Origin: Thermochromatium tepidum ATCC 43061
GTDB taxonomy: Bacteria > Pseudomonadota > Gammaproteobacteria > Chromatiales > Chromatiaceae
Direction: 5' to 3'
DNA length: 64,000 bases
Assembly (NCBI RefSeq): GCF_009664085.1
Contig: NZ_CP039268.1
Location: forward strand, 2,585,001-2,649,000
The notes under the pieces were generated by a model. It saw nothing but the letters and a program-made list of their open reading frames with translations, did no database searches and was not told where the DNA came from. Shown here one piece after another: positions 36,937 through 46,625 of the stretch. A program made the translations under genes and the position numbers. Position 1 is the stretch's first letter. Each line of letters opens with the position of its first letter.

Positions 36937-37281
36937 ATGTCCGACACGATTTTTGGCCGGATCGCTTCTGGCGAGATCCCCGCCGATCTCGTCTACAAGG
37001 ACGAAGACGTGGTGGCCTTTCGGGACATCAATCCCCAGGCGCCGACGCATCTGCTGGTGATCCCGCGTAAGCCGATCCCGACCCTAGACGCCGCCAAGCC
37101 CGAGGATACCGAGCTGCTCGGTAAGCTGCTCTTGGTCGCGGCCCAGGTCGCGCGCGAGGCCGGTATCGCCGAGCGCGGCTATCGCACCGTCATCAACTGC
37201 AATGCCGAGGCCGGACAAACCGTCTTCCATCTGCATCTGCACGTCCTTGGTGGGCGTCCCATGCAGTGGCCGCCGGGTTGA
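36937..37281 (+). CDS. hinT: HIT-family purine nucleoside phosphoramidase HinT
   Basis: A 114-residue histidine triad protein. The triad is HLHLHVLGG near residue 98, with the N-terminal IFGRIASGEIPADLVYKDEDVVAFRD stretch (two segments of the family signature) and TVINCNAEAGQTVFH before the triad. It hydrolyses AMP-linked phosphoramidates. It lies 24 bases after recR. Confidence 0.95.
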   Translation: MSDTIFGRIASGEIPADLVYKDEDVVAFRDINPQAPTHLLVIPRKPIPTLDAAKPEDTELLGKLLLVAAQVAREAGIAERGYRTVINCNAEAGQTVFHLHLHVLGGRPMQWPPG

Positions 37282-37412
37282 ACCCTAGGGGCACGCCTTG
37301 AATCACTAGGAGTAAAGGCCGACACGGGTTAGCATTGTCCGTCGAAACTGGTACCGGATCGATACCAAACCTGGCTGGAGATCAGGCGCACGCCTCGCTC
37401 AACCCCAACGAC

Positions 37413-38216
37413 ATGGCCGAAAAACCGACTTCTTCAATGACAGCCGCCGATGGCGGCGGCGCCTTCGAACTCAAGGCCGCCGGTTTTACGCTCCCCATCA
37501 TCCGCCTGTTCGATACGGATCTGGATACCTTAGCCTCGCGGCTCGGTATCAAGGTCGATCAGGCACCGGAGTTCTTTCGTAATACCCCGGTCGTGATCGA
37601 TCTGAGCGAACTGCCGCGCAACGGGCCACCGGTTCCCTTGCCCAAACTCATTGGGCTGCTGCGTGGCTATGGCATGATCCCCTTCGGGGTGCGTGGCGCC
37701 GATCCCGAGCAGGCCGCCGCCGCCGAAGCGCTCAATCTAGCGGTGTTGAGCGATTCCTATCTCCGGCGCATCAAGTCGGCGGATGAGCTAGAGATCAAGC
37801 CTGAACCCGTGGCCGGCAATCTGGCCAAGGTGTCTGAAAAGGCCCAACCGACTCCAGGAACGGCGCAAGCACGCCCGGCTGCCGCCCACTCAGGGTTTAT
37901 GCTGATCACCAAACCTGTGCGTTCCGGCCAGCGTGTCTATGCCGTCGGTGGGGATCTGTCGATCATCGCGCCGGTCAGCTCAGGCGCTGAGCTGATGGCC
38001 GACGGTAACATCCACGTCTATGGTCCGCTGCGCGGACGTGCGCTCGCCGGCATGAGCGGTAACCTGGAGGCGCGTATCTTCTGCCACGACCTTCAGGCCG
38101 AATTGATTTCGATCGCCGGACACTATCGTGTCAGCGAAGGTATTCCAAACGAACTGCGCGGTGTCCCGGTCCAGGTCTTTCTGGAGCAGAAGATCCTGCG
38201 TATTGAGAAACTCTGA
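37413..38216 (+). CDS. minC: Septum site-determining protein MinC
   Basis: A 267-residue FtsZ inhibitor. The N-terminal domain (AFELKAAGFTLPIIRL to about residue 105) antagonises FtsZ. A variable linker follows, then a C-terminal beta-helix domain (GQRVYAVGGDLSIIAPVSSGAELMADG region, IHVYGPLRGRALAGMSG) that dimerises and binds MinD. Start choice is uncertain: the frame is open from a TTG at 37335; I favour the ATG at 37413. It heads the minCDE operon. Confidence 0.93.
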   Translation: MAEKPTSSMTAADGGGAFELKAAGFTLPIIRLFDTDLDTLASRLGIKVDQAPEFFRNTPVVIDLSELPRNGPPVPLPKLIGLLRGYGMIPFGVRGADPEQAAAAEALNLAVLSDSYLRRIKSADELEIKPEPVAGNLAKVSEKAQPTPGTAQARPAAAHSGFMLITKPVRSGQRVYAVGGDLSIIAPVSSGAELMADGNIHVYGPLRGRALAGMSGNLEARIFCHDLQAELISIAGHYRVSEGIPNELRGVPVQVFLEQKILRIEKL

Positions 38217-38243
38217 ACCTCCACCCCAAAGGAGGGTGTGAAC

Positions 38244-39053
38244 TTGGCAAGAATCATCGTGATCACTTCGGGAAAGGGCGGAGTCGGCAAGACGACCACT
38301 GCCGCCGCCATGTCCATGGGTTTGGCTCAGCGTGGTAAGCGCACCGTCGTCATCGACTTCGACGTCGGTCTGCGTAACCTGGATCTCATCATGGGGTGCG
38401 AGCGGCGCGTCGTTTATGACTTCATCAACGTCATCAACGGCGAGGCCAATCTCAATCAGGCCCTGATTCGCGATAAGCGCTGCGACAACCTCTATGTGCT
38501 ACCGGCCTCGCAGACGCGCGACAAGGATGCCCTGACCAAGGACGGCGTGGAACGCGTGCTCAGCGATCTAGGGGACAATTACGACTTCATCGTGTGCGAT
38601 TCGCCTGCCGGGATCGAGCACGGTGCCTATATGGCCATGTATTTTGCCGACGATGCCATCGTGGTGACCAATCCCGAGGTCTCGTCGGTGCGCGACTCGG
38701 ATCGGATGCTCGGGATCCTCTCCAGCCGTTCGAAGCGCGCCGAGGAGAATCTAGAACCGATTCGCGAGTATCTGCTCCTGACCCGCTATGATCCGCAGCG
38801 CGTAGCCAACGGCGAGATGCTGAGCGTCGATGACGTCCAGGAGATCCTGTCGCTGCGCTTGCTTGGCGTCATCCCTGAGTCCAAGGCGGTGCTCAACGCC
38901 TCCAATGCTGGCATCCCCGTCATCCTCGACCGCGAGAGCGACGCCGGTCAGGCCTATAGCGACATGGTGTTGCGTTATCTGGGCGAAGATGTTCCGCACC
39001 GGTTCCTCCATCCGGAAAAAAAGGGTCTGCTGAGTCGCATCTTCAAGGGGTGA
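38244..39053 (+). CDS. minD: Septum site-determining ATPase MinD
   Basis: A 269-residue deviant-Walker ATPase (IVITSGKGGVGKTTTA) with a C-terminal membrane-targeting amphipathic helix (KKGLLSRIFKG). It recruits MinC to the membrane and oscillates with MinE. I chose the TTG at 38244 because AGGAGG lies 8 bases upstream and the family begins MARIIVVTSGKGG; the in-frame GTG at 38238 is too close to the Shine-Dalgarno. Confidence 0.95.
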   Translation: MARIIVITSGKGGVGKTTTAAAMSMGLAQRGKRTVVIDFDVGLRNLDLIMGCERRVVYDFINVINGEANLNQALIRDKRCDNLYVLPASQTRDKDALTKDGVERVLSDLGDNYDFIVCDSPAGIEHGAYMAMYFADDAIVVTNPEVSSVRDSDRMLGILSSRSKRAEENLEPIREYLLLTRYDPQRVANGEMLSVDDVQEILSLRLLGVIPESKAVLNASNAGIPVILDRESDAGQAYSDMVLRYLGEDVPHRFLHPEKKGLLSRIFKG

Positions 39054-39056
39054 ACC

Positions 39057-39335
39057 ATGGGTCTGCTCGACTATTTCGTCTCCTCCCGCCCCAAGACGAT
39101 GGGCAATGCCAGTGTGGCCAAGGAACGCTTGCAGATCCTCGTCGCCCATGATCGCGTCGCGCGAGACAAGCCTTCTTATCTTCCGCAGCTCCAGCAAGAG
39201 ATCCTGGCGGTGATTCGTAAATATGTTGAGGTCGACATGGACGCGATCTCGGTGACCTATGAGCAGGCCGAGTCGCACGAGGTGCTGGAACTCAACATTA
39301 TCCTCCCCGAGTCGGGGTCGTCGCGCGGAGCCTAA
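39057..39335 (+). CDS. minE: Cell division topological specificity factor MinE
   Basis: 92 residues. It has an N-terminal membrane-binding segment (MGLLDYF), a contact region for MinD (ASVAKERLQILVAHDR) and the C-terminal topological-specificity domain (EILAVIRKYVEVD). It starts 3 bases after minD. It converges on dapE; their stops are 18 bases apart and I saw no terminator between them. Confidence 0.96.
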   Translation: MGLLDYFVSSRPKTMGNASVAKERLQILVAHDRVARDKPSYLPQLQQEILAVIRKYVEVDMDAISVTYEQAESHEVLELNIILPESGSSRGA

Positions 39336-39353
39336 GCCAGGGAGCGCAGCGGA

Positions 39354-40493
39354 TCACTCCGCCCTCGGCAACAGCAGTTGCTCGATTAGGCGCCCATAGA
39401 TTCGATGTAACTGATCGAGATCCGCGACTGCGATACATTCGTTGACCTGATGGATGGTCGCGTTGAGCGGTCCCAGTTCCACCACCTGCGCCCCGGTCGG
39501 TGCGATGAAGCGTCCGTCAGAGGTGCCGCCGCCAGTCGAGAGCTCGGTTTCGAGCCCGCAGACCTCGCGGATGGCCGCGCGCGCGGCCTCGACCAGCTTG
39601 CCGGGCGTCGTCAGGAAGGGATGCCCCGACAGACGCCAGGCGAGTTCGTAGTCGAAATCGCCCCGATCCAGGATGGCGCGCACGCGGCGCTTGATGGTCT
39701 CGGGGTCGAGTTCGGTCGAGAAACGCAGGTTGAACTGCACCTCCAACCGGTCGGGGATGACGTTCTCGGCACCGGTGCCCATGTTGAGATTGGCGATCTG
39801 GAAACTGGTTGGGGGAAAATAGTCATTACCCCTGTCCCAAACCTCGGCGCAGAGTGCCGCCAGGGCGTCCACCGCCGCATGGAAGGGATTCTTGGCCAGA
39901 TGCGGATAGGCCACATGGCCCTGCTTGCCCTGGATGGTCAGAAAGCCCGAGAGACTGCCACGCCGTCCATTCTTGATCGAATCCCCCAATTGCTCGCGGC
40001 TCGAGGGTTCGCCGACAAGGGCATAGTCGATGTGCTCGCCGCGCTGCTGCAGCCGCTCGACGACCTTGGCGGTGCCGTTCACCGCCGGACCCTCTTCGTC
40101 GCTGGTGAGCAGGAACGCGATCGACCCCGGATGATCCGGGTGCACGGCCACGAACGACTCGACCGCCGTCACCATGGCCGCGAGCGAGCCCTTCATGTCC
40201 GCCGCGCCCCGACCATAGAGCAGCCCATCGCGGATGACCGGGTCGAAGGGGTCCGAGTCCCAGAGATCCAAGGGGCCGGGCGGCACTACGTCGGTGTGTC
40301 CGGCCAGACACAGTAGCGGGCCTTCCGTCCCGCGCCGCGCCCAGAGATTCTGGACCTCGCCGTAGGGCATGGGCTCGAGGGTAAAGTCGAGCGCCGCCAG
40401 ACGTTCGGCGATGAGTCCCTGACAGCCCTGGTCCTCGGGGGTCACCGAGGGACAGCGGATGAGTTCACAGGTCAGTTCGAGCGTGGGCGACAT
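39354..40493 (-). CDS. dapE: Succinyl-diaminopimelate desuccinylase DapE
   Basis: A 379-residue M20 metallohydrolase. The zinc ligands are in [10 protein letters not shown] near residue 72 and [10 protein letters not shown] near 105; the catalytic glutamate pair is in [13 protein letters not shown] near 138; a C-terminal GGTSDGRF completes the site. It releases LL-diaminopimelate and succinate in lysine and peptidoglycan synthesis. I chose the ATG at 40493 ([16 protein letters not shown]); the longer frame overlaps dapD. Confidence 0.96.
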   Translation of the reverse strand: MSPTLELTCELIRCPSVTPEDQGCQGLIAERLAALDFTLEPMPYGEVQNLWARRGTEGPLLCLAGHTDVVPPGPLDLWDSDPFDPVIRDGLLYGRGAADMKGSLAAMVTAVESFVAVHPDHPGSIAFLLTSDEEGPAVNGTAKVVERLQQRGEHIDYALVGEPSSREQLGDSIKNGRRGSLSGFLTIQGKQGHVAYPHLAKNPFHAAVDALAALCAEVWDRGNDYFPPTSFQIANLNMGTGAENVIPDRLEVQFNLRFSTELDPETIKRRVRAILDRGDFDYELAWRLSGHPFLTTPGKLVEAARAAIREVCGLETELSTGGGTSDGRFIAPTGAQVVELGPLNATIHQVNECIAVADLDQLHRIYGRLIEQLLLPRAE

Positions 40494-40512
40494 CGCGGCG
40501 GCCTCGGGGCGG

Positions 40513-41334
40513 TCAGATATCACGCAGCAGCTCGTTGATGCCGACCTTGCCGCGCGTCTTCTCATCGACCTGCTTGATGATGACGGCGCAATAGAGGCTA
40601 TGACTGCCATCCTGAGCTGGCAGGTTGCCGGGGACCACCACGGCGCCGGGTGGGACCCGGCCATAGAGGATCTCGCCGGTCTCGCGGTTGTAGATCTTGG
40701 TGCTCTGGCCGATGTAGACGCCCATTGAGATGACCGCGCCCTCGCCGACGATCACGCCCTCGACGATCTCGGAACGCGCGCCAATGAAGCAGTTGTCCTC
40801 GATGATGGTCGGGGCGGCCTGCACCGGCTCCAACACCCCACCGATCCCGACCCCACCGGAGAGATGGACGTTCTTGCCGATCTGGGCGCAGGAGCCGACC
40901 GTAGCCCAGGTGTCGACCATGGTGCCCGAGTCCACATAGGCGCCGATGTTGACATAGGACGGCATCAGTACACAGCCGGGTGCGATGTAGGCGCCCTTGC
41001 GTGCCGTCGCTGGTGGCACCACGCGCACCCCAGCCGCGCGAAACTCGCGCGCGTTGGCATCGGCGTACTTGGAGGGCACCTTGTCGTAATAGTTGGTGAA
41101 ACCACCCTTCATGAAGGCGTTGTCCTCGATGCGGAAAGACAGGAGCACCGCCTTCTTCACCCACTCGTTGACCACCCAGTTGCCGTCGCGCCTCTCGGCC
41201 ACGCGCAACTTGCCCTGGTCCAGACGCTCGATGACGTCCTGTACCGCGTCGCGGACATGGGTCTCGACGGTGCGTGGTGTGATCTCGACGCGGCGCTCGA
41301 AGGCCTCGAGGATGATGTTCTGTTGGTCGCTCAT
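40513..41334 (-). CDS. dapD: Tetrahydrodipicolinate N-succinyltransferase DapD
   Basis: A 273-residue left-handed beta-helix acyltransferase. The hexapeptide repeats run from about residue 110 to 225 ([55 protein letters not shown]). It succinylates tetrahydrodipicolinate. The order dapC, dapD, dapE on the minus strand matches the order of reactions around transamination. It is 19 bases from dapE and 42 from dapC. Confidence 0.97.
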   Translation of the reverse strand: MSDQQNIILEAFERRVEITPRTVETHVRDAVQDVIERLDQGKLRVAERRDGNWVVNEWVKKAVLLSFRIEDNAFMKGGFTNYYDKVPSKYADANAREFRAAGVRVVPPATARKGAYIAPGCVLMPSYVNIGAYVDSGTMVDTWATVGSCAQIGKNVHLSGGVGIGGVLEPVQAAPTIIEDNCFIGARSEIVEGVIVGEGAVISMGVYIGQSTKIYNRETGEILYGRVPPGAVVVPGNLPAQDGSHSLYCAVIIKQVDEKTRGKVGINELLRDI

Positions 41335-41376
41335 GATGGGCTGATACCTGTTGGGTCTGTGGTGGTGCTGTTGGAC

Positions 41377-42585
41377 TCAGAGACGTTCGACGAAGGCGCG
41401 GATGCGCTTGGCGGCATCGACGCACTCGTCGAGTGGGGCAACCAGGGCGATGCGCACCCGTCCGGCGCCTGGATCATCGCCGTCGATCGCGCGCGAGAGG
41501 AAACGTCCCGGCAACACGGTGACGTTTTCCTGCGCATAGAGATCGCGTGCAAAGTCGGTGTCCGGGATCGGCGTCTCAAGCCACAGGAAAAAGCCGCCAG
41601 CGGGGACCTCGACCGGCATCGCTGGGCCGAGGATCGCGCTCACGGCGGCGAACTTCTCGCGATAGAGGCGCCGATTGGTGCAAACATGCGCCTCATCGCG
41701 CCAGGCGGCGAGGCTGGCGTACTGAGTCGGCAACGACATGGCGCAGCCGTGATAGGTGCGATAGGTGAGGAAGTCGCGGATGAGCCGGGCATCGCCGGCG
41801 ACGAAGCCTGAGCGTAGCCCCGGGGCGTTCGAACGCTTCGACAGACTATGGAACATTAGACAACGCTCAAAGTCGTGGTTGCCGAGCGCGGCGGCGGCCT
41901 GGAGCAGACCGGGCGGTGGGGCGTCGTCGTTTTGATAAAGATCGCCATAGCATTCGTCGGAGGCGATGACAAAGTCGTAACGCTCGGCCAGCTCGATCAA
42001 TCGGGTCAGGGTTGAAAGATCGAGCACGGCGCCGGTCGGATTGCCGGGCGAGCAGAGATAGAGTAACTGACAGCGGTCCCAGGTCGCCGCATCGACCGCA
42101 TCGAAATCCGGGATATAGCCATTTTCGGGCCGACAGGCCAGATAGTGCGGCTCGGCCCCAGCCAAGAGTGCCGCGCCCTCGTAGATCTGATAGCAGGGAT
42201 TTGGCATCAGCACGAGCGGATTGGGCCGGGTGCGATCGACGACGGCCTGGGCGATGGCAAACAGCGCCTCGCGGGTGCCGTTGACCGGCAGGATGTGGCG
42301 CTCTGGATCGACCCTGAGCCTGACACCGCGCTCGGGCTGAAAACGGGACTCCAGCCAGTCGGCGATGGCCGCGCGCAGCTCGGGCAGACCGCGCGTGGTC
42401 GGATAGACCGAGAGTCTATGCAGATGGGCGATCAGCGCCTCGGCGATCAGGCTCGGCGTCGGATGCTTGGGCTCGCCGATGTGCAGGGCGATCGGATCGC
42501 GCTCGCGCAGCGGATCGATCCCCTGCTTGAGCGCGGCGAGCTTCTCGAAGGGATAGGACTGGAGTCGGACGAGATCCGGATTCAT
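41377..42585 (-). CDS. dapC: N-succinyldiaminopimelate aminotransferase DapC
   Basis: A 402-residue fold-type I PLP aminotransferase. It has the N-terminal LHIGEPKHPTP, the substrate/PLP motif LCSPGNPTGAVL near residue 175, ASDECYGDLY near 207 and the PLP-lysine region MFHSLSKRSNAPGLRSGF near 240. The product is assigned from the gene cluster: it is the aminotransferase step between DapD and DapE. The ATG at 42585 (MNPDLVRLQSYPFEKL) fits the family. A TATACT -10-like hexamer lies near 42655 on this strand, in the gap shared with hemH. Confidence 0.93.
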   Translation of the reverse strand: MNPDLVRLQSYPFEKLAALKQGIDPLRERDPIALHIGEPKHPTPSLIAEALIAHLHRLSVYPTTRGLPELRAAIADWLESRFQPERGVRLRVDPERHILPVNGTREALFAIAQAVVDRTRPNPLVLMPNPCYQIYEGAALLAGAEPHYLACRPENGYIPDFDAVDAATWDRCQLLYLCSPGNPTGAVLDLSTLTRLIELAERYDFVIASDECYGDLYQNDDAPPPGLLQAAAALGNHDFERCLMFHSLSKRSNAPGLRSGFVAGDARLIRDFLTYRTYHGCAMSLPTQYASLAAWRDEAHVCTNRRLYREKFAAVSAILGPAMPVEVPAGGFFLWLETPIPDTDFARDLYAQENVTVLPGRFLSRAIDGDDPGAGRVRIALVAPLDECVDAAKRIRAFVERL

Positions 42586-42780
42586 CGCTGACGTCAAACC
42601 TGAGTGGAGGCGCCGGCCTTGATTTGGGCCGGGACGCTGAACGAGGCCGGCTAGTATAGGCCAAGCCACCTCATGGCTCCATGATGCGACCCGGATACAT
42701 CCGCTCCGGATCTCCGGTACCATTCGGTCCATACCGACCGACGGTCCGAGCGCCGCGCCCTGCCACCCTTGCCCATAGTG

Positions 42781-43893
42781 ATGTCTCGTCCGATGACCTT
42801 CATCAACACGCCCGACTATCGTCACGATACCCCGGAACGGCTCGGGGTCCTGCTCGTCAATCTCGGCACGCCAGACAGCCCGAGTGTGCCGGATGTGCGC
42901 CGCTATCTAGCCGAATTCCTCTCCGACCGGCGCGTGGTGGAAATGGCGCGCCTACCCTGGATGTTGCTCTTGCATGGCTGGATTCTGCGCACGCGCCCGG
43001 CGCGCTCGGCCCATGCCTATCAATCCATCTGGACGCAGGAAGGCTCACCGCTGCTGGAGATCGCGCGCCGCCAGGCCACAGCGCTCCAGGGCTTGCTTGA
43101 CGCGCGTCTAGGTGGACCCGTCAGGGTCACGCTCGGGATGCGCTATGGCCGGCCATCGATCGCCTCGGGACTGGCCGAGTTGCGCGCGGCCAATGCGCGG
43201 CGGGTGCTGATCCTGCCACTCTATCCGCAATATTCGGCCACCACCGTTGGCAGCGTCTTCGACGCCGTGGCGCGTGAACTGATGCAGTGGCGCTGGCTGC
43301 CGGAGCTGCGTTTCGTCAACCAGTACCACGACGAGCCGGCCTACATCGAGGCGCTGGCCGCGAGTGTCCGCGCCCACTGGGCCGAGCATGGCCAGGCCGA
43401 ACGCTTGTTGTTGTCCTTCCACGGCATCCCCCAGGACTATTTCGACCAGGGAGATCCCTATTTCTGCCACTGCCACAAGACCGCACGATTGCTCGCCGAG
43501 ACGCTAAAACTGCCTGCGGAGCGCTGGGCGCTGTCGTTCCAGTCGCGTCTAGGCAAGCAGGAATGGCTCAAACCCTATACGAGTGCCACACTCGAAGACT
43601 GGGGACGCTCAGGGATAAAATCGGTCCAGGTGCTCTCGCCCGGATTCTCGGCCGACTGTCTGGAGACGCTCGAAGAGATCGCGGTCGAGAATCGCAAACT
43701 ATTTCTCGAGGCGGGCGGCCAGTCTTATGAGTACATCCACTGTCTCAACGACAAGGCCGATCATATGGCACTGATCGCTGATCTGGTGGTGCGCCATTGC
43801 AGCGGCTGGCCTGAGATCGAGCGTCCCGCCGCCGACGCCAATGAGCTCGTCAAACGTGCCGAGCGGGCGCGCGCGTGCTCGCCGAGCGGTTGA
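42781..43893 (+). CDS. hemH: Ferrochelatase HemH
   Basis: A 370-residue ferrochelatase inserting Fe(II) into protoporphyrin IX. Conserved parts are VLLVNLGTPDSPSVPDVRRYL near residue 22 (two adjacent blocks), PLYPQYSATTVGS near 155 and LLSFHGIPQDYF near 211 with the active-site His. SVQVLSPGFSADCLETLEEI near 285 is also typical. The start among ATGs at 42781 and 42793 (and an upstream TTG) is not certain. The downstream radical SAM frame begins within its last codons. Confidence 0.94.
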   Translation: MSRPMTFINTPDYRHDTPERLGVLLVNLGTPDSPSVPDVRRYLAEFLSDRRVVEMARLPWMLLLHGWILRTRPARSAHAYQSIWTQEGSPLLEIARRQATALQGLLDARLGGPVRVTLGMRYGRPSIASGLAELRAANARRVLILPLYPQYSATTVGSVFDAVARELMQWRWLPELRFVNQYHDEPAYIEALAASVRAHWAEHGQAERLLLSFHGIPQDYFDQGDPYFCHCHKTARLLAETLKLPAERWALSFQSRLGKQEWLKPYTSATLEDWGRSGIKSVQVLSPGFSADCLETLEEIAVENRKLFLEAGGQSYEYIHCLNDKADHMALIADLVVRHCSGWPEIERPAADANELVKRAERARACSPSG

Positions 43894-46622
43894 CCGGCCG
43901 CTTTGGTCTGTCTAGAGACATCGCTAGCCTATCGGTGTTAGGGTCGCACCCATCGCGAGAACGCTCGCCCCTCTGCTCAAATGCTTTATCGGGATCCCAA
44001 GGCGTGACAGCCGCATCGAATGCCCTCCCCGACTGGTGGCCGCAACGCCTGACGGCCATCGAGCGCCTCGCCGCCTGGGCCGAGGGCGGCGCGCCGCCGG
44101 AGGCGCCACTGGAGCTCTTTTTGGAGATCAGCAATCTATGCGATCTCAAGTGCGCCATGTGTCCGACCTTCTCGGGCCTGAGTCCGAGCCGGCTCTATTC
44201 GCTCAAGGAGCAAGAACGCGGGCTCTTGGACTTCGAGGCACTGCGGCCGCATCTGGAGTCGCTCCTGCACCAGGTCATCGATGTCCACTGCTTCGGCTAT
44301 GGCGAGCCGACCCTGCATACCGGGTTCGTCGCGCTGCTGCGGGAGTTGGGGGCCTATCGGGTCCTGATCGACTTCTTCACCAACGGGATGCATCTCGATC
44401 AGGCGCTGTGCGAGGCACTCGTTGAGCAGCAAGTCTTTAGCGTCACCGTCAGCGCCTCTGGGGTCGAGGCCGCGGAATACGAGCCGATCTATCTCGGCGG
44501 GCGTTTCGAGACCCTACTCGCCGGACTCAGGCGACTTACGGCCTGCAAACGCGCCCAGGGAAGCCGCTACCCGCGCATCGAGGTCAACTCGATCGCCTTC
44601 GAGCACCAGGTGCGCCGCTTGCCCGAGTTCGTCGAGCTCATGGCTGATCACGGGGTCGAGGTCATCCATCTCAAGACCCTCCAGACCTTTGAGACGACCA
44701 AGGAACTCCGCGGCCATCGCTCGATCCTGCGCCCCTGGGTCGAGGGTCCGATCCTCGAGGAGGCCGAACGACGGGCCCAGGCGCGCGGTCTGATCCTCGC
44801 GACCGATCAGTATCTCCAGACCCGGGTCGAGGATGAAGCAGCCTGGCAGGCCGCGCGCGGTGACCTCACCGCCACCCTGCCCCTGTCGGCACTCGCCGAG
44901 GCGGCGCGCACGCTCAAGCCCGTGCGCCCGCCTCCGAGTCACAGCACCCATGAGCGTATCGATGCCTGGCATCTGACGCCTAAAGACCTGGAGCAGGTCT
45001 TTGCACCCATCGCGCCCGCGGGCGACGCGCCTTTCTATTGCCTCGAGCCGTTCAAGACCCTCTATGTCCGGCGCAGCGGTCACACCAAACCCTGTTGCTT
45101 TGCCGACGACTCGGGGCCGTCTTTGGGCAATCTCAGGGAGGTCGATGGCCGGGTGTTATGGCAGGGACGACCCTTCCAGCGGCTACGTGAGGGCATCTTG
45201 TCCCAGGGCTATCCGGGTTCAGTGTGCGCCCACTGTCTGAGACACGGCTACGGACCACGCCAGCACGACATCCCGGACCGTTTGGCGCAGTATCGCGACT
45301 GGCTGGAGGTCGCCTGGGATTATAGACTCCCGGTCAGACTCCCGACGGCCAGGCTCACCAATGAGCAGATCGTCCAACGCTGGCGCGTGGCCAGCCAGGC
45401 AGACGAGTCGCGGCGCCGGCTGCTCGACGAGGTGCGCCGTCTGACACCGTTCGGAATCCCACAGACCCTGGTGGAGGGCCATCTCGACGGTGTGATCTCG
45501 GGCATCCTGCACGGCTGGGTGTGGGCCCCAGGGAGTCCGGATCTGCGTCTGGCGGTCAGCCTTAGCCTCAATGGCCAAGCCTGGCAAGAGGTGTGGGCCG
45601 ATCGGTCGCGCGACGACCTCCGCGAGGCCGGCAAGGGGGATGGCGCCTATGCCTTTATGGTCGAGATGGCGGTCATCCAGGGGTCGGTGGTAATCGAGGC
45701 TCGGCTCGCAGGTACCGACTGGCTGCTGGGTCGGCTTCAATACGGCGAGATGAAACCAGCCCCTGCCCCAGAGGTCGCCGTCATTTCAGCCGAGATCCAG
45801 GCGCCCGATCCAGACCCCATCCCCTTCCTGCTCGACTACGACCCAGGTCTCCACGAACGCGAGATCCTGGGTTATTTCGCACGCCGCGCGAACGGGCGTC
45901 TACGCCCGGCGCTGCCCGATCCGGATCAGCGTCCAGATGCCGTCCTGGTCATCGCCTTTACCAATCGCAGCGGCTCGAACCTGTTGGCCGAGGCCCTGGC
46001 GGCGACCGGATTGGTCAACCGGGCGCACGAGGCCTTCAATTTCGATCGGGTCATCGACACCTGCGAGCGAGCAGGCCTAAACGATCTGGCCGGTTATCTC
46101 GACCATCTGAATCCCCGTCTCGACGACCCCCCGGTGCTTGCAATCAAATTGAGCTGGGATCAGCTCTTCTTCCTACACCGGGTCGGGGTCATCCCGCATG
46201 CTTGGCCGAGGGTGGAGTTCGTCTGGGTCCTGCGCGACGACCTCTTGGCCCAGGCCCTGTCCCATCTGGTGGCCGAACGCACGGGCGCCTGGAGCGGTGC
46301 CTATCCAGAACCCGACCTGACCCGCGTGTTGGCGGAACTGACAGCCGAAGACCTGGTGCGCAAACTAGAGGAGATCACCTGGGCACACCGACAGTTTGCT
46401 AGCTATTTCGCACTCTATGGCATCGAACCGGTGATCACCGACTACGAGGCGCTGGCCGCCGACCCCGAGGGGGAGGCCCGACGGGTACTGGAGCGGCTTG
46501 GATTGATCCCCGCCGGTTGGTCGTGGCGTTTTGATCGCTCGGCGATCACACTCCGCCGGCAGCGCACCCCCGCGATGGAGGCTGCGCTGCGCCGGCTCAA
46601 GCGGGCGATCCGCGGTTCATGA
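43875..46622 (+). CDS. Radical SAM/SPASM-like protein fused to a Stf0-like sulfotransferase domain
   Basis: Up to 915 residues in three parts. (1) A radical SAM domain with CDLKCAMC (Cys89, 93, 96), FGYGEP and FFTNGM, then a SPASM-like cysteine region at about 385-460 (CLEPFKTL, KPCCFADDSG, CAHCLRHG). (2) At about 522-622, a beta-rich module (GHLDGVISGILHGWVWAPG) of the type seen beside glycosyltransferases. (3) At about 688-885, a Stf0-like sulfotransferase whose N-terminal FTNRSGSNLLAEALAATG matches the PAPS phosphosulfate-binding loop. The start is uncertain: the GTG at 43875 overlaps hemH and another GTG lies at 44004; conservation is clear from about 44030. I know no characterised protein with this combination. 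The substrate is unknown. Confidence 0.82.
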   Translation: MLAERLTGRFGLSRDIASLSVLGSHPSRERSPLCSNALSGSQGVTAASNALPDWWPQRLTAIERLAAWAEGGAPPEAPLELFLEISNLCDLKCAMCPTFSGLSPSRLYSLKEQERGLLDFEALRPHLESLLHQVIDVHCFGYGEPTLHTGFVALLRELGAYRVLIDFFTNGMHLDQALCEALVEQQVFSVTVSASGVEAAEYEPIYLGGRFETLLAGLRRLTACKRAQGSRYPRIEVNSIAFEHQVRRLPEFVELMADHGVEVIHLKTLQTFETTKELRGHRSILRPWVEGPILEEAERRAQARGLILATDQYLQTRVEDEAAWQAARGDLTATLPLSALAEAARTLKPVRPPPSHSTHERIDAWHLTPKDLEQVFAPIAPAGDAPFYCLEPFKTLYVRRSGHTKPCCFADDSGPSLGNLREVDGRVLWQGRPFQRLREGILSQGYPGSVCAHCLRHGYGPRQHDIPDRLAQYRDWLEVAWDYRLPVRLPTARLTNEQIVQRWRVASQADESRRRLLDEVRRLTPFGIPQTLVEGHLDGVISGILHGWVWAPGSPDLRLAVSLSLNGQAWQEVWADRSRDDLREAGKGDGAYAFMVEMAVIQGSVVIEARLAGTDWLLGRLQYGEMKPAPAPEVAVISAEIQAPDPDPIPFLLDYDPGLHEREILGYFARRANGRLRPALPDPDQRPDAVLVIAFTNRSGSNLLAEALAATGLVNRAHEAFNFDRVIDTCERAGLNDLAGYLDHLNPRLDDPPVLAIKLSWDQLFFLHRVGVIPHAWPRVEFVWVLRDDLLAQALSHLVAERTGAWSGAYPEPDLTRVLAELTAEDLVRKLEEITWAHRQFASYFALYGIEPVITDYEALAADPEGEARRVLERLGLIPAGWSWRFDRSAITLRRQRTPAMEAALRRLKRAIRGS

Positions 46623-46625
46623 CCT

